A stretch of DNA of 64,000 nucleotides, taken from contig OX638369.1 of NCBI GenBank assembly GCA_951812925.1, positions 129,855,287 through 129,919,286 of the forward strand, read 5' to 3'. This DNA comes from Calliopum simillimum (taxonomy: Eukaryota; Arthropoda; Insecta; Diptera; Lauxaniidae). Shown here one piece after another: positions 40,306 to 53,419 of the stretch. Numbering within the stretch: position 1 is the first letter of the stretch; each line of letters opens with the position of its first letter. The translations under genes and the position numbers were made by a program. The notes beneath the pieces were generated by a model that was given only the letters and a program-made list of their open reading frames with translations, searched no databases and was not told the origin of the DNA.

Positions 40306-41798
40306 AAATTTCCCACACCTAATATCTTCTTACAGTTTAAAAGCAATTGTGGTAATGCTGCAGACGTTCAGCGTCGGCAGCGCAGTTAACGTTGTGAAAT
40401 GAATCCACCTCGTTATCGTGCCGCCGAGGTGAATAATTATCAAATCCACCTCGTTATCGCGCCGCCGAGGTGAATAATTATCACAAATCCAACACTTTAT
40501 CATGCCGCCGATTTAGCACTGGTGAATAATTATCATAAATCCAACACCGACCGATTAGAGATTTTTCCTGGTTTCTGAAAAAACGCGAACTGCTGAGATT
40601 AAGGCCAACGCCATCTACATTTAGGAAGTAGAAATACAGTAACAAACGCCAAAAATTACTTAATAATATAAGATTTTTAAAATAATGTGTTGTTTCAAAA
40701 TTATTAAGCAGACCGACCGACATACAATTGACTTAATTGTCTTTCTTTCGTGTGAATTATAAGCAGCATTGAAAATTTTAGAACATATTAGAAGGAAATT
40801 TTTAGAAATTCCAATTGCGCCACCTAGGAACTATTACTAAAACAGCAATTCACCACGATTAACTGATGTTCGATTTTGTCTCGTACTGTATGTACTGTAC
40901 TGAAAATGGTATTCACCACAACAAATAATGTTGGGACTTTATTATCCGTATTATCCGTATATATAAGATTGCTGCGACATAACGCAAACGACCCAACATT
41001 TCTTACGTTTTCACCATGAAAACGTAAGTTTTATTACAAGCGAAATAAAGAATTGTGTTTTTTTGGACAAGCAAGTCTCCGTACTGTATGTTGGCAAAAA
41101 ATGAATGATTTCGTGAATTAAAAATAATATTCTTGAATACATTCTGTCTGATGTAACTCTTAATCTCAGATTTAACTAAAATCTCAGATTTATTTTTTAT
41201 GGTAAACCCTGACTTACCTTTTTATACAAAAAGAATCATTTGTGAAGTAAACTTAAAACGGTTGCAGCTAATTTAAAACTTATTTTATATCAGATTTCAA
41301 AATTTCGGCCCGGTTCGGCTCGCCAAAATTAAACAATGTTTTGTGAGTTTATTTCATTTCAGATCCATTCAAAGTTTTATACGTTTTGCAAGTAATATAA
41401 TTTTTGTAGGTTACTTATTATATAAAAATTAGGTTTTTTTGTTTGTCTGGTCTTTCTTTCTTTATGGGCTCGGAAACAATTCACCACACATAACTTAAAT
41501 ATTGTAGTAACATCAAAAAAACAAAGTTGTTGCTTATCCATCTATTTAAAATTAAGCAACCAACACCAGAACAAAGTGAAAAATAACAATAACAAAAACA
41601 ACAACTTGAATAGCATATAAAGTTCAACCATACCAGCCATAGGTGCAACATACCAAAATTCCAGCAACAAATCAAAATCAGCTCAAGTGTTTATGAATCA
41701 ATCTGAACGAGATCAAGATTGAAGTCGATGAAAAAGAAATGAAGAGAAGGAAAACAAAACCAATCGCTTTGATATGCGGCGACAGAGAGATGGTGGAT
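40306..41798. other. No gene seen; short direct repeats
   Basis: AATCCACCTCGTTATCG.GCCGCC recurs at about 40401, 40443 and, degraded, 40487, each followed by GGTGAATAATTATCA. This is a small tandem repeat of about 42 to 45 bp. The rest is AT-rich. Confidence 0.55.
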
Positions 41799-42967
41799 CA
41801 AGGGCGTACGCAGGATTTCATCTTGGGGGGGGCAAAACTAAAATTTTGCGAACCTTTTTTTTTTTTTTTTTTTTTTGAGAAATTTCAATGTAAGAGTTGT
41901 ATATTTTTATGCACTAAAATATTAAATAAAAGTTCATAGTAAATAAAAATTTGCTTAGGTATGTGGTCGCTGACTCCAAAAACGCATTAATTTTTTTTTC
42001 GAGGAGCCGTTCTAGATATAATCGACACTTATAGCTCTAATTTTATAAAAAAATATTTCGAGGAACCCATTTTTGATCGAATTTTTGTATACACCGTTTT
42101 AAAGAAAAATTCGTACGCTTTTTTTAAATGTATCAGTTACTAAAATCCTATTCAAATTGGCTGAGTTAAAGTTAAAAGTTAAAACTGAGCGAAAAGTTAA
42201 TTTTCATTTTTTACAATTTTGCAATATTTTGTATATTTTTATTTATAAGTGTATTTAATTTTAAATATTTTAAGCCCAAATTTACTAAAATCAGATCATA
42301 TTTTAAAAAGTTATTAAGGTTTCAGTGAAGTAAGACCATTTTGATTTTTTTTTGGAAAAATAAACAGGTTCAATAAACTGGGTCGATTTTTATGAAGCAA
42401 AAAAATTGTATAATGTTTAAAATGCTTAGAATCGTACAAAGTACACGTGTAAATTTTTTTACAGTTTTTGTAAATTTTTTTTTTTCTTTTTCTTTGACCA
42501 ATTTTTGAAACGTTAAAAAAGGTCTGAAAAAAATTTATAAAATACTTTGATACTTTGAACGTTTTTAAGCATTTAAAGCCTTATACATTTTAGTACCTGG
42601 AGACCGATCCCTGCTCGGTAGACAATCTGATCTTGTTATTTTAGTCGATGTTTTTTATTCATAGCTTCATTTTCATTCAAAATGATAAATTTACCTATGA
42701 GAATACTAATAAGAAAAAATAACTTTCTAAAATATTATCCGATTTGACTTTCAAATTGTTTGCAATTAAATAAATAAATAGTCTAGTAAAGATAAAAATA
42801 GTGTATTTGTATAAACTATTATCCAAAAAATTGTGTTTTATTTGTCTTTAATATGAAAAGTTTTAAAAACTACTGTAAAACTGAATGAATATGATATATT
42901 TGTAACTTTAAAGCTAGAGCAAGGGGGGCAGCTGCCCCTCCCCCTGCCCCCCTTGCGTACGCCCATG
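41799..42967. mobile_element. hAT-like nonautonomous element with perfect 8-bp duplication
   Basis: Flanked by TGGTGGAT on both sides (41791-41798, 42968-42975). Ends CAAGGGCGTACGCA and, inverted, CATGGGCGTACGCA. An 8-bp duplication plus CA-starting TIRs fits the hAT superfamily (family knowledge). G/C-rich runs sit just inside both ends; the middle is AT-rich without an open frame. Confidence 0.85.
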
Positions 42968-43442
42968 TGGTGGATACATGCTACAAAGTCCCCATTGCAC
43001 ATAAATTTGGAAAATACTTCTTAAAAAGTCGTCGCAAAGAGAGGGAGAACAAAAATAACGTCGACTACACTAAAAAAAAAAGTATGTTTCCGTCAAACTA
43101 ATTTAGGTAAATATAATCATATGATGGTTGGAAAATTTAAACAAATATTCATTAATAATTAATTAATTTTTATAACATTATGTCGTTATTAGGAAGTTTG
43201 GGATAATCATATCTACCTTCTATAGTCCAGACACACAGATATGCAAATCGCATAAGGACTAGATGAAAAATCATTGCATGCAAAGCTAGAAGTATGAAGG
43301 CGAACCCATTTAGAACTGGCATCACTTTTAAGGTTGGGTAGGAAGATTATGAAAACGCCTTTTATTAAGGAAGCAGCATTTCAATAGAGGATATCTATTT
43401 TTAATTGAATTGTAAAACCAGAATTGTTATGCGAGGGGACTA

Positions 43443-44819
43443 ACAAAAGTTCGCTGAATTAGTTTATTTATTTTGCAAAAAATTAAAGAAGAAAAGTCGA
43501 AAATAATTTCATTCCAACACATTGCGATTCTTTAAAGCTTTACAGATTTAGGTGTAAATTTAAGCGAGTATAAGTTATTAATGGAATCTTAATTGCACAC
43601 AGAACGAAAGCACCATCTCTCCAGACTGGATACTTTTCTGTAGAGAACGAGCAACAAGAATGTCGATCAAAATCTTCGACCGATGGGAGAAAGAAGGGCC
43701 TGGTCAAGGCTTAAGAAAATCAACGGTTGACACGAGAAATGATTGCTGACGACTTGGAGTTGAATGCCATGTCTGTGTAGCAAATATTGAATAATGATAT
43801 GCTGTACATGAAGAAATTTGCAACTTCAATGATAAAGCTTGGTTTTATTAGTGCGACTCGGAAACCAAACAACAGTCTATGATGTCTATTTATATCACCG
43901 GAGTGAAAATTAAAGCTGCTATTTCCCTGAATATTCTTAAGACTGCTTACCCAGAATTTTGAGCGACCCAAAATTGGCTCACTTTTGTTCAACGCTGACA
44001 CACTTGATTTAATGCATAAAATAAAACTTTCACTTCAGTTTTTGGAAGCATAGAATTTATAAACTCCATAATTCGTGAGAAATGGTTTCTATTACCAAAA
44101 TTGATGTATTATGAACTTAAACAATTTTCACATTATAAAACGATGTTAGAGTAAAATAACAAAATGTACATGTACATTTATGCTTCCAAGAAATATGTAA
44201 TTGAAAATTTTTTATGTAATTTATGAAATTTGTTTCTCTTAAAATGAATAAACGCATGTAATTATTGTAAGATATTTCTTTATTATGGAATTTATACAGC
44301 GTAAGTATTAATATCATTTTTCAAATCCGAAATATTTATTCGAAAATTATGTAAAATTTGTTTTTATAGCACAATATGAATTGTATATAAAATGGTTTAA
44401 AATATTTTCGTGTGAACTTCTATATAAAATTTATACAAAAATAGTATAAAAGATGGTGATACTATATTAAATCAAAATAGTGTAAATTGTATTAATACTT
44501 TATTTGTATACATTTTATACGAACAAGTATAAACGATTTGTATACCAAGTTGTAGCATAGATTTTGTATCAAATTTGGTTTGAATTTTAAACTCAAATTA
44601 AGTATTTGCTGTGTAGCAATGCGGAGTCAATTAATGCAAAAATCGAAATGCTTCAAAGCACGATTTTGTGGACTATTTTAATAAGTGGACTTACAGCCCA
44701 AAAAAATGTATTGAAATGAATGGCGATTGTGTAGAGAAGATAGAAAATTATGAAGATTAAAAATATAATTGAAAAATATTTTTTCCTGGTTTTATTCTAA
44801 CCAATTCAGCGAACTTTTG
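43443..44819 (+). mobile_element. Mariner relic with TIRs and interrupted transposase
   Basis: TA followed by ACAAAAGTTCGCTGAATT and the inverted end AATTCAGCGAACTTTTG followed by TA. Fragments of transposase appear in order: LTREMIADDLELN (about 43725), SETKQQSM (about 43858) and, near the end, KWTYSPKKCIEMNGD before a stop at about 44758. The middle (about 44000-44630) is unrelated AT-rich DNA, likely a later insertion. Confidence 0.7.
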
Positions 44820-45966
44820 TATTGAATATGCAAAACGGTGCCTATTACCGACCATATCAAGAAAATATGCTAATATTTAACGCATTTAACCGGGGAACTC
44901 AATTACTTACGAGAGTCCCGTTCTGGAAAAGTCATTTTAAAAAGTAACCCAAGAAGTGGTTATGTCAAAGAAAAAAAATAAGTCATGACAAAGAATCTTA
45001 TTGGATGGGAATGATTCATTTTATGTAAGTGTAGAAGAAAATCGATCTGGTACAATCAAGCAGATGTTAAAGAATATATATCGTCTATATCATATAGAGC
45101 ATTCCTTAATTATAACAAAATTTTGACATTGACAAAATTGTTTACTCTGTGTACGAATATGACGATGATATGGGTAAGATGATCTTGCAAAATGCAGCAG
45201 CAGCAGCAACATTTATTCAAAATACAACTGACTCATGCCTAAACATAACAACAAAAACAATAAGAAAGAAACAAAACTTAAATCACTTCAAACTCACCCG
45301 CACAACTCACAGAAACAAATCTTCGTCACTCATTCGATGTCGATGTATCGATCGGATCGCCGCTAATGTATGGATCAACCTCGATCGATTCTCAAAGTGT
45401 TGGTCGATGCTCAGCCAGTAAATCTCAAGAAATGGCGGCGGCAAATGCGATTAGCGGATCGAATTGAAAAATTGAAATTACGTAGAGTCAGATCGCTGTC
45501 GATCGAATCATACGAATCAGCGTATTTCATTTGAGAGTAGATTTTTTTCCACTTTAGTAAGATTTTGTGCTAAATCATTGTGTACGTTTGGATCAAAAAA
45601 GCACCGCCGCCAAGCAGTAACGAACAATCGAATGATCAGCGGCGTTCAATCCGACGAATGTAGCAATCGAAACTCCAAAATGTCTATCACGACCAAAGCA
45701 AGAGATCACTCTAGCAACGCGAGCAGGGAGTGCGGGAAGGTCACGCGGGAGCAATATTATTTTTTCTAATGCAATTACATTGACATTTGACATAATAATG
45801 GTTTGCAATGAAATTGTCTCCAATTTAACCTATAGATGACTGGACTGGACGATTTTGATACTAAAGTGATTAAAATGACTTCCGCGAACACCATTTTACC
45901 ACGTAGAATGAAGCTGTAATAGAGCAATGCTGGATACTCAGCTATTGGGAGTTTCAAAATCATTTT
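44820..45966. other. Region with coding-like islands, unresolved
   Basis: Composition rises in GC at 45280-45770. One frame reads SFDVDVSIGSPLMYGSTSID, another GSKKHRRQAVTNNRMISGVQ, both unlike the usual AT-rich noise, but I recognise neither and cannot find convincing splice sites joining them. Either exons of an unknown gene or chance. Confidence 0.3.
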
Positions 45967-46590
45967 GGGTATTCCTTAAAAGTACAAAATGTCAAAATTC
46001 GTATTGATTTTGACAAAAATTACGAGTTTAGGAGGTTTTCGAGGCATTTACAAGTTTTAAGGAATACCCTTATTGTTGATGTAGAAGAATGCTGGTCAAA
46101 CGAATGAGCCAAAGTGTAATTTTTTAATTTTTAAATTTGGTTTGGCAAGCAATTTGTAAATGCGGTTTGAAGAGCTCACAACTGGTACAATTAACCACCA
46201 AATATATGTGAAAGAGTGCTAACAGAAACGTCTGCTGAATCTGATACGCATTCACGAAAATCCTGTGTTATTTTGGCCGGATTTGGCGAGTTTTCACTAT
46301 GGCAAATTGGCAAATTCATACCAAGAGAATGGGGTTAATGTTGTACCGAAAAATGCAAATCCTTCGAATTGCCCTGAGCTTCGGCTGATAGGAAAATACT
46401 GGGCTAAAATGAAAAGAAAATTGCTAAAAACGAACAAAGTTGTCAAAAATTAAAAGAAACTAAAACAAAAATGGATCAAGGTATCATCCCAGCTCACCCA
46501 AAGTGATGTGCACAGCCTAATGGCAGGTGTTGATTCAAAGTTACGATATTTTGCATGTATCTCAACCTTTTCATTTTCGTAAAGAAATAC
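45967..46590 (+). mobile_element. Tc1-like transposase C-terminal fragment and possible ends
   Basis: 46240-46450 reads NPVLFWPDLASFHYGKL ... NPSNCPELRLIGKYWAKMK, matching the DDE C-terminal segment of Tc1-type transposases (second D in WPDLA; E in CPELR). GGGTATTCCTTAAAA at 45967 and AAAGAAATACCC near 46577 may be the remains of TIRs. A perfect inverted pair of the 15-mer (45967-45981, 46055-46069) sits at the left. Confidence 0.7.
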
Positions 46591-47952
46591 CCTTGAGCTT
46601 CAAAAACTATATTACTTTATTTTTTTTTGTTTTTGGTCAGAAAATAAACGTTTTATGCCCATTTTTTGTTGACTTCTTTTTTTCGAGTACATGCATTATT
46701 GAGATATTTGTATGTAGTTCGTTCTTCTTAACCGAGTACACAGCTGTGCTATTGTGCTATATCTACACAATCTTGGAAAGAATAGTTTTATGTGCCTTAT
46801 TAACATTCTCGAAAATTTTTACTCAGCCTGCCATGTAGACAAATGGAGATTGCAAGGTAATATTATTTATTCATGATAAGGTCCTATATGTAATAAAGTC
46901 AAAAGACATCGTATGCTAACATGGGTTAAGGTTCAAATTAATCCACCAATAACAATATCTATCATACGTACAATTGTGTCACTCTCATAAATGCCCAGAT
47001 ATTTCAGTGAAACAAATACGATCCAAGCAAAAGCTCAGCTTATTATGAGCTTAATCTAATTAATCACCCTCAAATCGGACATCGAAATCAAAATTGGCGT
47101 CAAAATGGACACGCTTTAATTGTTTGTTGTTGTTTTTTTTTTCTGTTATCAACTTAAGTGTCGTTTAATTGGACGCTATGTCAAATGGGCTCAAAACTTG
47201 GCCATTGCCTGCACACAACAAGAATTCGGATCACGTCCACTGCATAAAACAGTGGCCGCGTGTCTCAGATTTCCGATATGCGCGTACATACGAGTTGATA
47301 CAGTTGCACATGGGACATGCCATCATGTGAAAATGTGTGGATAATTTGATCAATTGATCAGCGATCATTGATCATAATTTGATTGTTTGTCTGTTTGGCT
47401 GTCAAATACGCATTTTAATCTATCAAATTGATTGTGGACTGAGCATGTAACTTGTGCATTTGTCGCAATAAAATGTTTATCTTTTTCAAAAGAAATGGAG
47501 CAGCCAACTCAGTGATCGCATGTCAAATGGGACGAAGAATCATAATTTTCACATCGAAAAGCTTAGAATATAAGCGTAAATACTTCACTTTTTGTATAAA
47601 AAGATTTCACACAAACTCTCCGAAGGAGATAGCGGGGATAGCGCCCCTAATAAAAATTAACTCTTAAAAACAAATAATTAATTGATTTTTTTATTGTTCG
47701 TGTATTATAATTATCGAAATTTCGTACAAGACAAATTCTCGTATTTTTATCGCAATTAATTTTAAATGATTTTTGACACTTTCAACTCAGTAATTAATTT
47801 TATTCAATTTGTCATTTATGATGGACATGCGAATCAGACAAAATAATTAACGTGCATTGACTTTTGCTGACAATTTAACCTTTAGTTTTTAATGAGTAGA
47901 TTGCTTCGTCAATATCAATATCAACATCAAAATATGAATTTCTGATTTTTAT

Positions 47953-49093
47953 ACCCTACACCCAGGTTATATACACTCCGCGCTTCCCTTTGTAATGTGG
48001 ACAAAGGGGCGTGACACGTATATATTCTTAATCAGCATCACCTTCAGAGTCCACATAGGCATTTGCATCAGTCTGTGTGTGCAAATTAATATCTATACTT
48101 CCTAGTATGTACTATATTCAGTGTAGGACACCGGTTTTCAACTGGTGCGACGTGTGAAGACAAATAAAGAAAATACACATTGACCCCGTTCTTCTTAATC
48201 AAGGCAAAATATGTCTTATTATGATGATTTTGAAGTCTAGGTCTCTTCAGAATCTGAAAAAAAATTTTGATGGATATATCTATAACCTTCATTGTCAATT
48301 TACGGTAGCTAATTCCGAATCTGGCAATAATTTTTTTCTATCGGGTCTCTGATCCGAATAATCCTTGATTTATAGTCCTAAAAGCGCTTTTTTAAGACAT
48401 ACTTATGGCGCATATCTAGGTAGTAGGTAGTGTAGTTAACTTTTGTCAAAAGCACCGGATAGGCATGATCTTCCTCACTAAACCTTACCTTTCAACTTTT
48501 CAAATTGGATCATTTCTTTCCGAGACATCATCCATCGATAACGTATCTCATTTCCGTACATACAGTTGCAATACATTTATTTCAATGGAAGATATCTCGA
48601 AAAGTTTTGATACAATTAGAAAAGTTAAAAAGTACACTACATAATTATGTGCCTGGACTAGCGCCATATGCCTGCAAAAAGCGTGTTCCGCCTTTTAGAG
48701 TTAAGCGGGATATATTGTACACTAGCAATCACAAGAGAACAAGAGAAATTTGAGGAAAACTGAAACTGAAAAAGATAAATGGCTGCCAGATTGAGACACA
48801 GCAACTGCAAATTAACAAAAACATTTTATCGAAATCTCATTCAAAATTTCGTGTAGTTGGAACACATAAAATTTCAGGACATGGCTGGTAAACTGGATTT
48901 TATAATATAACCCAATGATCTCATTTTGGTAATATTGATTCTTAATTATTTTTGAATAAAAAGCAAACTTTTATGTGAAAAATAGCAAATCTTTTTTTTG
49001 GCTTTTTTTGGGTGCGAGCTTGTAAAGATCTTAAAAAGGGGGCGCGAAAAACGCTTGAGAACCGTATTCTAATATTTGGCCAGGCCTTTACTA
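47953..49093. repeat. Dispersed repeat copy, interrupted by a MITE
   Basis: Starts TACCCTACACCCAGGTTATA and ends AATATTTGGCCAGGCC..TTTACTAG, the same beginning and end as the copy at 49520-50310. MITE copy 2 (48306-48720) lies inside. Heavily degraded; joining the two ends as one element is inference. Confidence 0.5.
48306..48720. mobile_element. Same MITE family, copy 2 (degraded)
   Basis: Shares CTAATTCCGAATCTGGCA, TCTATCGGGTCTCTGATC, GTAGTTAACTTTTGTCAAAA and GCGCCATATG.CTG with the copy at 14264-14604. The right inverted end is decayed. Confidence 0.65.
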
Positions 49094-49326
49094 GTTAAAT
49101 TTGCAAATTTGATTTCAAATCTCTTTGCCATTCAGTTACTGGTACTTTTTTTACTAAATATTTATTTCGTATCTTGTTAAGATTTGTTTATTTTTATTAT
49201 TTCATTATAAATCTTTTCTCATTCTGATCCACTTAGCATTAGATTAGCATTTCTTGAAGACACTCCACTACATTAGCGCAGCATTCCAATACCATGCCGC
49301 ACAGTGGTATGGCTTCATACATGTTT

Positions 49327-49356
49327 TGGAAAAAAAAAAAAAAAAAAAAAAAAAAT
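49327..49356. repeat. Poly-A tract of about 28-30 bases
   Basis: Uninterrupted A run, possibly a retrotransposed tail, though nothing recognisable precedes it. Confidence 0.8.
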
Positions 49357-49519
49357 AGAAGAATGAAAAATGAACTAACTTTGTTTATCCCTAAAAGTAT
49401 GCAACACATTATTTTCATATACAATTGCTTATATTGCAAACTCGCATTGAAAATCACATGACATTTTTCCGAAAATTTATGAATTGAATGATTTGCATGA
49501 AATACTTATGTCGATCTTT

Positions 49520-50310
49520 TTGTACGCTACACCCAGGGTATATTCACTTTGTCCTTCCGTTTGTAACGCAGAGAAGGAGGCGTGGCAGATATAGAAAAGT
49601 ATGTATATTCTTGATCAGCGTCACCTCCTGTGTCGATATAGCCATGTCCGTCTGTCTGGCTGGCTGGGTGTACGTGGAAATACATTTTCTGGCAAAACTG
49701 AGCAAGATAATGCAATGAAACTTGACACACTGCCTTCTTAGTCAAACATAAATCGTGGGATTGAAAATGAGCAAAATCGGTCAACAAACACGCCTACCGC
49801 CCATATAAAAAATATATTCATAATGCAAATTTAGGAGTATTTTTCACTACAATGCAACCGAAATATACATAAGTACCATTAATTGCAAGCTCTAAAAAAA
49901 AACTAGATGAATCCGGAAAATATGTCGTGGCACCTCCCATACAAGCAAAAGTTTCAAATTGCTATGCTGAAAGTTTTTTGAGATAATCCAACTAAATTTC
50001 ACTCATATACTAAGGAAGAAAATACAGGGTTCGAGCTAAAACTATATGAACTCGGACAAGAGGGCGTAGCACCTCCCATATAAGCAAAAGCTTCAAAACG
50101 CTATTCTGAAAACATTTTTCGAGATAAGCCAACCAAATTTCACTCAGCCATTAAGAAATAAGTAAGTATAAATGCAATCTCTGAGCAAAACTAGGTGAAC
50201 TCGGACAAGATGGCGTGGCACTTTCCATCTAAGAAAATTTTCAAAATATTGCAGTGTAGAGAATTTAATGTTTGGCCAGGCTAAAGGTTACACCCTTACC
50301 AGTTTATAGT
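49520..50310. repeat. Dispersed repeat, fullest copy (mini-me-like start)
   Basis: Opens TACACCCAGGGTATATTCAC and CGATATAGCCATGTCCGTCT followed by CTGGCTGG, resembling the GTCTGTCTG-containing fly repeats (mini-me-type, family knowledge, unverified). Then ~120-bp internal units with ACTCGGACAAGAGGGCGTAG, ending TTTGGCCAGGCTAAAGGTTA. Shared with 1-510 and 54480-54690. Confidence 0.7.
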
Positions 50311-51239
50311 TTATCTTAACTAGGAGCACTCTTTCAATTGTATTCAACAAATGTAAGGAACTATACCACTGTGCATTGTCACAAATTCTAGAGATTTATG
50401 AGTATTCTGTGGATGAAAACAAGTGGCCGCTATCTTCCAACGCAATGGTCGTTGCCTTGTTGTTGTTGTCATTATACATAGCTGCAAATAAAGTGATCGT
50501 ATTGTGATCTGAGTTGTTGCTGCTGATTTGCTTGACATGTCAACAACCATACGAAAGAGTAGACAAGATTTTTGTATAAAATCGCTTAATTTAAAGTGAA
50601 AGAAATAGAAAAAAGATTTTAATAAGCAACATTTATTTAAAAATCTTTTTATGATAATAATAAAAGTAGACAATATTATCGCTAATTTAAAGTAAATTAT
50701 GCTAAAATTGCCAGAGTTGAAAGGAGACCATGAGGTTAAGGGAATTCAAAGATATTGGTTTTGCCCCGTTATCATAAGGTTTTTTGACACGCTAAAATTT
50801 AGATATATCACTTTGAATGTGCTACTGAATATTTATGTTTATTGAAATTCGAACTTTACATTTCATTCGACAATATTAGCGGTAATTAGAAAAAATATAG
50901 CGGTAAATTATATCTTATGCTCTCAGTAGTCAAATATGTAAATATTTTACAAGCATTTCAAATGCTGAGTAATGAGACAACTAACAACAACATTTTGATA
51001 TATTGTCTATGGTTGTAATAGATAAGCTCGAGATTCAAAAACATCGAACGTGGAAAAAAATATATATTTACTAGAAAAAAATGATAAAAATTAAAAAAAA
51101 ACAAACTACAAAAAGGTTATTTAAAAAAAAAAAAAACAACGGAAGAAAATTAAATGGATTAGAAAAAAGTAATTTATTAAGTTAAATTAGTTGAATAATA
51201 ACCAAACTCTCTTCTCATCTTTCAACCGCCTTTTGGTTA

Positions 51240-52250
51240 ATGGTTAAGAAGTGGTTTACTGATTTCCGTTGGGGTTGTACCAGCACAAGTGACGTCGAAT
51301 ATTAAGTTCGCTCAAGAAAAATCGTCTGGCCAGAAATCGTCGATAAAATCCATGGAATAATATTGGATGTGAGGCAGTTGAGGCTTATGTAGATGCCTAA
51401 TCGGGTATATCACATTTTACATGAATATTTGGACATAAAAAAGATATTCGCGCGAAGTAGTGATGAAAAAATTTGTCTTGGTCTTGAGTCTTGGTCATGT
51501 TAATTTTCGAGACCAAGGCCAAGACCAAGCAAGACACTGATATAATTTCAAGACTGCCATGGTCTTGGTCTTAGTTTGCTCATCACTAGCGCTGCTATTG
51601 CTTACACTTGACCATAAACGCAGCAGTGTGACTACTTTAAAAGAGAGTTATTGTACAATTCGAAGAAGCTTCTGCGCCGCTTCGTTATCATGAATCCATC
51701 ACAAAACAACAGAGAACAAGAAATATTCAAGATAGTGCCTTCCTTCGGTAAAACGTGCCACAAAAAAGATCAAGGTAGGTCTGTCGGCTAACAAGATAAT
51801 GACCACTGTTTCATCTACATCGATTACCTTGGAATGGGTAACACAATCACCACCAAATATTATTCTTAGCTTATGGGACGATTCAATATTGATTTAAAGC
51901 AGCAACAAACGCAATTGGCAAAGAAAAATATGCTGCTTCATCAAGACAATGTACGGTTGAAAACGTTTGTAGGCACCATGATAAAAACCCATAATTAGGA
52001 TACGAACTGCTACTCCATCCAGAATATTCTTTAGATTTAGCCCCATGCGACTATATCCTGTTTAAAGACCTGCAGAAATGGCTGAGCGGTAAAAGATTTG
52101 GAACAAATGAAGAGGTCATTACTAAAAAATTTACTGATTTGAAGGTCGTAAGAAAACCTATTATTTGGAAGGAATAAAAACATGGGAAAAATGCCGAACT
52201 AACTGTATCAAGCCAAAAGAAGAGTATGGTGAGAAATACAACAACTTTTG
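51240..52250 (+). mobile_element. Irritans-like mariner relic, interrupted by a 131-bp element
   Basis: Frames read KKWFTDFRWG, HILHEYLDIKKIFAR, then an insertion (51458-51588), LTLDHKRSSVTT, IDYLGMGNTITTKYYS, LLHQDNV (second catalytic D) and LLLHPEYSLDLAPCDYILFK (third D). Multiple frameshifts and stops. Affinity to irritans-type mariners is by motif. Confidence 0.8.
51458..51588. mobile_element. GGTCTTG-rich TIR element, small copy inside a mariner
   Basis: Perfect 9-bp ends TAGTGATGA / TCATCACTA. Inside, TTGTCTTGGTCTTGAGTC faces GACCAAGGCCAAGACCAAG, so the element folds back. It splits the transposase reading of the surrounding mariner. Confidence 0.75.
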
Positions 52251-52259
52251 GCAAAAAAA

Positions 52260-53419
52260 TTTATCTATTCAAAAAGCCCTCGTAGTGTTGTGCTCTTTTC
52301 TTACTAATGATATATTGCCAAATACTGGAGCACTCTCTCCGTATTTTTATTTATATTTTTTATATCTATCACCAACATTTCCTAACGCGTTTATGTATTT
52401 TGCATAAATAATTTCCAGAGTTCTGTGGTATATCAACAGTGAAAAATCAACAAAGCTGCTGCTACAAGGGTGACGCCTTCGTCACACCCGCTAAATACTT
52501 ATGAAGACGTATGTCACATCGTTTGGTTTTTGCACCACTCATTCAAGGCAGGATTTTAAAATCATAGTCAGAAGTAAGGAGTTAACTGATTACATGAATA
52601 CGCAATTGAATTAAACAGATTTTTTTTGCTTTACACGTACAGAATTATCGGATGTGGTGTTGCATGGAAAGGGTTATGGTGAAGCAAAAAAATATTTTAG
52701 ATACTTTCTGATGTATTTGTGGTAATGAGTTCTAGTGAATACTGCTTTGGAATTGGCTACATGGTGCTGTGTGTGCTGCTACTTGTTGCACGCTCGCTGC
52801 ACCAAGAGACGCGACGCTCTCTACTGTGGCTCAATAGCTGGCTGGATGCCCGCTCAAGAGTGCCCAAGTGCTTGTCACTTGACTTAATTGCCGACATTTC
52901 TTCGCACTTTTCAGAAGGTGCGAGATTTGAGTTGAACGGATAAGATGCGCTCGTCGTAATTTTCATAATTTTGATGAGCACGCCAAGTGTTGTTGCTTGA
53001 AATTGAAATCAAATTAAAGATACAAACATCTCTATGAACATTACAAACATTCACACATGTATCTAAAAACATTTGTATATATGTGTGTACTTATATATGT
53101 ACGCTTGGAATATTTTATATGCGCGCCATAACTCGTATTCATATAGGGAAATTTAATTATTTAGCATGATTTTCAAAAAATCTCTCAACTTCCACTCTGT
53201 ATTTAATATCGAAATTAGTTGCGCCTCGCAGTCTGCGTTTGCTGGTGCAACCAGAAGATGATGAGCGAAGTTGATGCTGGAAATTGAAAACGTTCGTTAT
53301 CTGTGAAATGTATCTGTTCTGCGCGCTCTAAGCAAAAATTTGGCCTTCTGTGGTTGTAATAGTTGAAATTTTTTTTATTTTTTTAAATTACAACACTAAG
53401 AAAAAAATATATTTTAAGT
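52260..53419. other. No gene supported
   Basis: A 74-codon open frame at 52719-52943 lies in locally balanced composition but shows no recognised domain. Confidence 0.35.
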
